Shown: one piece after another, positions 24,230 through 25,801 of the stretch
Position numbering within the stretch: the first letter of the stretch is position 1
Layout of the letters: each line of letters starts with the position of its first letter
Source of the DNA: a virus
Strand: one strand, 5' to 3'
Virus record (IMG/VR): IMGVR_UViG_3300025890_000139
Location: 1-25,801 of that record
DNA length: 25,801 bases
Position numbers and translations under genes: made by a program
The notes under the pieces: generated by a model
Database searches by the model: none
What the model was told of the DNA's origin: nothing
The model's input: the letters and a program-made list of their open reading frames with translations, nothing else

Positions 24230-24303
24230 ATTTTTTGGGGGGGCTATTTTGAAATGTGCTGGCTATGTGATGGGAGGGGGAGCCGCTATTCTGAGAAATG
24301 CAA

Positions 24304-24315
24304 GGGGTATACCCC
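24304..24315. repeat. Perfect 12-bp palindrome GGGGTATACCCC
   Basis: Fully self-complementary sequence in the intergenic region, next to the AT-rich repeat pair. Could be a dimeric protein-binding site. Confidence 0.6.
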
Positions 24316-24328
24316 GTACACCCTCCAT

Positions 24329-24371
24329 GTTAAAATAAATAGTAAAATAAAAAGTTAAAATAAATAGTAAA
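24329..24371. repeat. 18-bp AT-rich direct repeat pair
   Basis: GTTAAAATAAATAGTAAA occurs exactly at 24329-24346 and 24354-24371, spaced 25 bases start to start, within a 60-base stretch of almost pure A/T. It could be iterons with a DNA-unwinding element, or an UP-element-like promoter region. Confidence 0.7.
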
Positions 24372-24424
24372 TAAATTAAAAAAACAGTTGTACTTTTTTC
24401 TGAAAATCTGATACCCTGAATGCA

Positions 24425-24438
24425 GTTCATGGATGAAC
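24425..24438. promoter_or_regulatory. Operator-like inverted repeat upstream of the rightward genes
   Basis: GTTCAT-GG-ATGAAC is a perfect 6-bp inverted repeat, 76 bases before the first rightward start. A weak TTGTAC (24388-24393) lies upstream without a good -10, so the promoter is not fixed. Confidence 0.4.
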
Positions 24439-24513
24439 AGCAAACAAACACATCGGACGTAAACCGCAACGTAGCGGAGGTGCAAAACCCCTGCGCAAAT
24501 TCTAAGGTGCAAA

Positions 24514-24771
24514 ATGAAAACTGTATTGCATGATGTAATCAGAATAGAAACAACAAATAAATTGTTGTTTGATTCAACAAATCCATCTCAAAAAGGAAAG
24601 GTTATAAAAGAATTAGAATTAAATGAAGATTATCAAGTTGAATCAGTATTCCATAATGTGAACATGGCCCAGGTTATTGCATGGAATAAGAAAGAAGAAG
24701 TTTATTACTACTACAATATGCAAACTCAAGATTGCATTGTAAAAACAGAATATATTCCATTAAGTAAGTAA
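24514..24771 (+). CDS. Unknown small protein, first rightward gene (85 aa)
   Basis: ATG 24514 has TAAGG six bases upstream. The product (MKTVLHDVIRIETTNKLLFD ... QVESVFHNVNMAQVIAWNKK ... EEVYYYYNMQTQDCIVKT) is a soluble, probably beta-rich protein with no signal peptide. I do not recognise it. It starts a rightward operon of small genes opposite to the structural genes, where early or host-takeover functions often sit (inference). It is followed by the GGCCCC hairpin and the next gene's ribosome site. Confidence 0.75.
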   Translation: MKTVLHDVIRIETTNKLLFDSTNPSQKGKVIKELELNEDYQVESVFHNVNMAQVIAWNKKEEVYYYYNMQTQDCIVKTEYIPLSK

Positions 24772-24779
24772 TATTAACA

Positions 24780-24794
24780 GGCCCCTATGGGGCC
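24780..24794 (+). other. Intercistronic GGCCCC-TAT-GGGGCC hairpin
   Basis: A 6-bp GC stem with a 3-base loop, preceded by TAATATTAAC and followed by AAAGGA and the next ATG 16 bases later. No T-run follows. It shares its design and flanks with 25187-25202. Confidence 0.75.
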
Positions 24795-24810
24795 ATATAA
24801 AGGATTAGAT

Positions 24811-25179
24811 ATGAAAATAAATAGCAAATCTCTAAAAACAGCAGCAACAAATAGCTATTTAGTTTGGGTTTCCAATTACTACAGGGAACGTAGTAATGGA
24901 AAAGAAGTGAGAATAATTTTGTTTGGTAATGTTTTTCATGTTTACTTTGTCGAATACGACAAGGAAAACAAAAACTTTTCAATCGAATTGCAACATCATT
25001 TTTCTAAGGAATACGGGAAAAAAGTTGAACCTGTAAAGGGTTCAACGCAATTCTTAATTCAAGAATATGAATACGGGAAAAATTTAGTTCACCAATTGAA
25101 TGGTGGATATTCTGAAAAAGATTTTAATTTTGAAAAATCAAACTTAGATGAACTTATAGAAACTGCATTAACAATTTAA
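24811..25179 (+). CDS. Unknown small protein, second rightward gene (122 aa)
   Basis: Start chosen at ATG 24811, which has AAAGGA six bases upstream. The in-frame ATG at 24787 lies inside the hairpin and lacks a ribosome site. The protein (MKINSKSLKTAATNSYLVWV ... NYYRERSNGKEVRIILFGNV ... SIELQHHFSKEYGKKVEPV) is soluble and mixed alpha/beta, with Lys and Asn in abundance. No family recognised. It ends in TAA at 25179, followed again by TAATATTAAC-like sequence and the GGCCCC hairpin. Confidence 0.75.
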   Translation: MKINSKSLKTAATNSYLVWVSNYYRERSNGKEVRIILFGNVFHVYFVEYDKENKNFSIELQHHFSKEYGKKVEPVKGSTQFLIQEYEYGKNLVHQLNGGYSEKDFNFEKSNLDELIETALTI

Positions 25180-25186
25180 TATTAAC

Positions 25187-25202
25187 GGCCCCATTTGGGG
25201 CC
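25187..25202 (+). other. Intercistronic GGCCCC-ATTT-GGGGCC hairpin
   Basis: Same design as 24780-24794: TAATATTAAC before, GC stem with a 4-base loop, then GAAAGGA and ATG 13 bases later. Confidence 0.75.
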
Positions 25203-25215
25203 ATGAAAGGAAAAT

Positions 25216-25386
25216 ATGAAAGAAACAATATTAGCGTATATCACTTTCTTAGTTGTAGCGGTTTTCGTTTCAAATTGTGGAATATTTCCAGAGGAAGAAA
25301 CTTATAGAATTGATAAATCAATAAATGATAATACTACAACTGAAAACCAACAAATCGAATATTGGAGAACATATGCAGCAAATTAA
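25216..25386 (+). CDS. Small lipoprotein (56 aa)
   Basis: ATG 25216 follows AAAGGAAAAT. The N-terminus MKETILAYITFLVVAVFVSN then Cys is a lipoprotein signal: short charge, hydrophobic stretch, lipobox V-S-N-C. Asn at -1 is atypical for enterobacteria but known in spirochaete lipoproteins. The mature part (about 36 residues: CGIFPEEETYRIDKSIND and so on) is short and polar. Phage lipoproteins of this size may block receptors against superinfection or act in lysis as Rz1-like outer spanins. Neither is proven here. The end overlaps the next gene's start by 14 bases. Confidence 0.72.
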   Translation: MKETILAYITFLVVAVFVSNCGIFPEEETYRIDKSINDNTTTENQQIEYWRTYAAN

Positions 25387-25495
25387 AAACTTTCTAAAAT
25401 GGAAACTGTTTTGTTCAAGAAAAAATAAGGCCGTTATTATCTGGAACAATAAAAGAGAAATTAGTGAAATCAAATTTCAAAGGAAAAACAAATGA
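25373..25495 (+). CDS. Small basic peptide between two lipoproteins (40 aa)
   Basis: ATG 25373 has GGAG five bases upstream. The product (MQQIKNFLKWKLFCSRKNKA, then VIIWNNKREISEIKFQRKNK) is strongly basic with amphipathic N-terminal residues. It overlaps the upstream lipoprotein gene by 14 bases and the downstream one by ATGA. Not recognised; could be membrane-associated. Confidence 0.5.
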   Translation: MQQIKNFLKWKLFCSRKNKAVIIWNNKREISEIKFQRKNK

Positions 25496-25620
25496 AAAAA
25501 ATATTCATCTTACTATTTATTGGTTTTGTTCTTTCTAGTTGTTCTGGTGTTGTAAAGTGTAATACTACATTCAAAAAAGTAATTCATGAAGGATTAGTAC
25601 CAATATGTAATAGTTGGTAG
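25492..25620 (+). CDS. Very small lipoprotein (42 aa)
   Basis: ATG 25492 overlaps the preceding stop as ATGA, with AAAGGA upstream. The N-terminus MKKIFILLFIGFVLSS then Cys is a standard lipoprotein signal with lipobox L-S-S-C. The mature part is about 25 residues with two further Cys (VVKC, PIC), which might form a disulfide. It is the last gene before the strong terminator. Function unknown; an outer-membrane-facing role such as receptor blocking or a spanin subunit is possible. Confidence 0.7.
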   Translation: MKKIFILLFIGFVLSSCSGVVKCNTTFKKVIHEGLVPICNSW

Positions 25621-25630
25621 TAACAATTAC

Positions 25631-25669
25631 AGTGTAGGGTTACATCGTAACCTTACACTTACATTTTTC
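25631..25669 (+). terminator. Strong hairpin terminator of the rightward operon
   Basis: AGTGTAGGGTTAC (25631-25643), loop ATC, GTAACCTTACACT (25647-25659) form 13 pairs with one G-U, followed by TACATTTTT. It lies 10 bases after the last stop codon. Confidence 0.8.
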
Positions 25670-25676
25670 ATTTCTA

Positions 25677-25750
25677 TATTCAAATATCACCATATTCCAG
25701 GTTTACTATATTTAATATCCACTACATTCAAATATTTGAATATTCAAATA
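25677..25750. repeat. ATTCAAATA boxes and a 16-bp palindrome
   Basis: ATTCAAATA occurs at 25677-25685, 25726-25734 and 25742-25750, and inverted at 25733-25741. The middle two form the perfect palindrome ATTCAAATATTTGAAT (25726-25741). The rest of the end of the window (25751-25801) shows nothing I can assign. Confidence 0.65.
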
Positions 25751-25801
25751 AACCGCTATCATGCGCTGCCCACACTTACCAATGTGACGAACATCGTTGA
25801 T

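Larger units (their letters stand above)
23802..24513. other. Divergent intergenic control region (no gene)
   Basis: The gap separates the leftward late operon from the rightward small-gene operon. The left part (23820-24080) has many short A/T tracts (TTTTT to TTTTTT or AAAAAAA), a repeated 12-mer TTTTTAAGCTAA (23826-23837 and 23997-24008) and a CTGTGCT/AGCACAG hairpin (24047-24068). The middle has near-identical repeats around a palindrome (24153-24229). The right part has GGGGTATACCCC, an 18-base AT-rich repeat pair and GTTCAT-GG-ATGAAC. I found no confident sigma70 promoter on either strand. ORFs here lack coding character. Confidence 0.7.

Noticed and set aside
24263-24469. 68-codon minus-strand frame
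   Set aside because: Runs through the AT-rich repeat pair and palindrome; no ribosome site and no recognisable protein pattern.
24780-24794. Rho-independent terminator
   Set aside because: GC stem is good but no T-run follows and the next gene starts within 17 bases; treated as an intercistronic hairpin.
24787-24810. Upstream ATG for the 122-residue protein
   Set aside because: It lies inside the GGCCCC hairpin and lacks a ribosome site; ATG 24811 has AAAGGA at good spacing.
25216-25620. Definite Rz/Rz1 spanin pair
   Set aside because: No inner-membrane Rz-like protein with a transmembrane and coiled-coil segment overlaps the lipoproteins; kept only as one possibility.

Overview
The window is the structural half of a tailed double-stranded DNA phage (or prophage) genome, moderately AT-rich. 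From about 23.8 kb leftwards to base 1 all recognisable genes lie on the minus strand, in the usual order of a packaging, head, neck and tail operon. A shorter group of small genes is read rightwards from about 24.5 kb, and the two groups are separated by a 712-base regulatory-looking gap. There is no contractile sheath gene between the tail terminator and the tail tube. The tape measure is very long (at least 2576 residues, running off the window), and the tail chaperone pair is joined by a -1 frameshift signal. A long, flexible, non-contractile tail (siphovirus-like) is therefore the best reading. The host is not determined. Most genes have clear Shine-Dalgarno sequences, and two tiny lipoproteins at the right end imply a host that lipidates proteins. 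One of them has Asn just before the lipobox Cys, which is tolerated in spirochaetes such as Leptospira, but this is only a hint.

Layout in the order of leftward transcription: SAM methyltransferase (23801-23001); IbrA-like PP-loop/PAPS-reductase-family protein (22993-21854); ParB/IbrB-like protein (21833-20922); small terminase (TTG start, 20920-20420); large terminase (20420-19188); DUF4055-type portal (19179-17677); an AT-rich stretch with a probable minor head protein and two unknown small genes (about 17684-16116); scaffold (16212-15367); dCTP deaminase-like enzyme (15367-14831); an untranslated leader with a candidate promoter; P22-type major capsid protein (14646-13336); a small accessory protein; a DnaT-like head-tail connector; head closure protein; HK97-gp10-like neck protein; tail terminator; 603-residue tail tube protein; two small unknowns; tail assembly chaperone G (8589-8224) with its frameshifted T extension (to 7733); and the tape measure protein (7729 to beyond base 1). 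Genes abut or overlap by 1-4 bases in many places, so most are probably co-transcribed.

The rightward block carries two unknown small proteins, then a 56-residue lipoprotein, a 40-residue basic peptide and a 42-residue lipoprotein, and closes with a strong hairpin terminator. The same intercistronic hairpin (GGCCCC, 3-4 base loop, GGGGCC, then a ribosome-binding site) occurs twice in this block and once after the major capsid gene.

The observations most worth following are: the methyltransferase/PP-loop/ParB trio at the head of the packaging operon; the exact A-AAA-AAC frameshift site; a compact three-way-junction-like RNA fold just upstream of the chaperone gene; eight tandem 20-residue repeats and two copies of a GPSH..GGI..ELEGGE module in the tape measure; a roughly four-fold excess of GGCC that is absent from an AT-rich head-gene island; and a repeat-plus-palindrome control region between the two transcription units.
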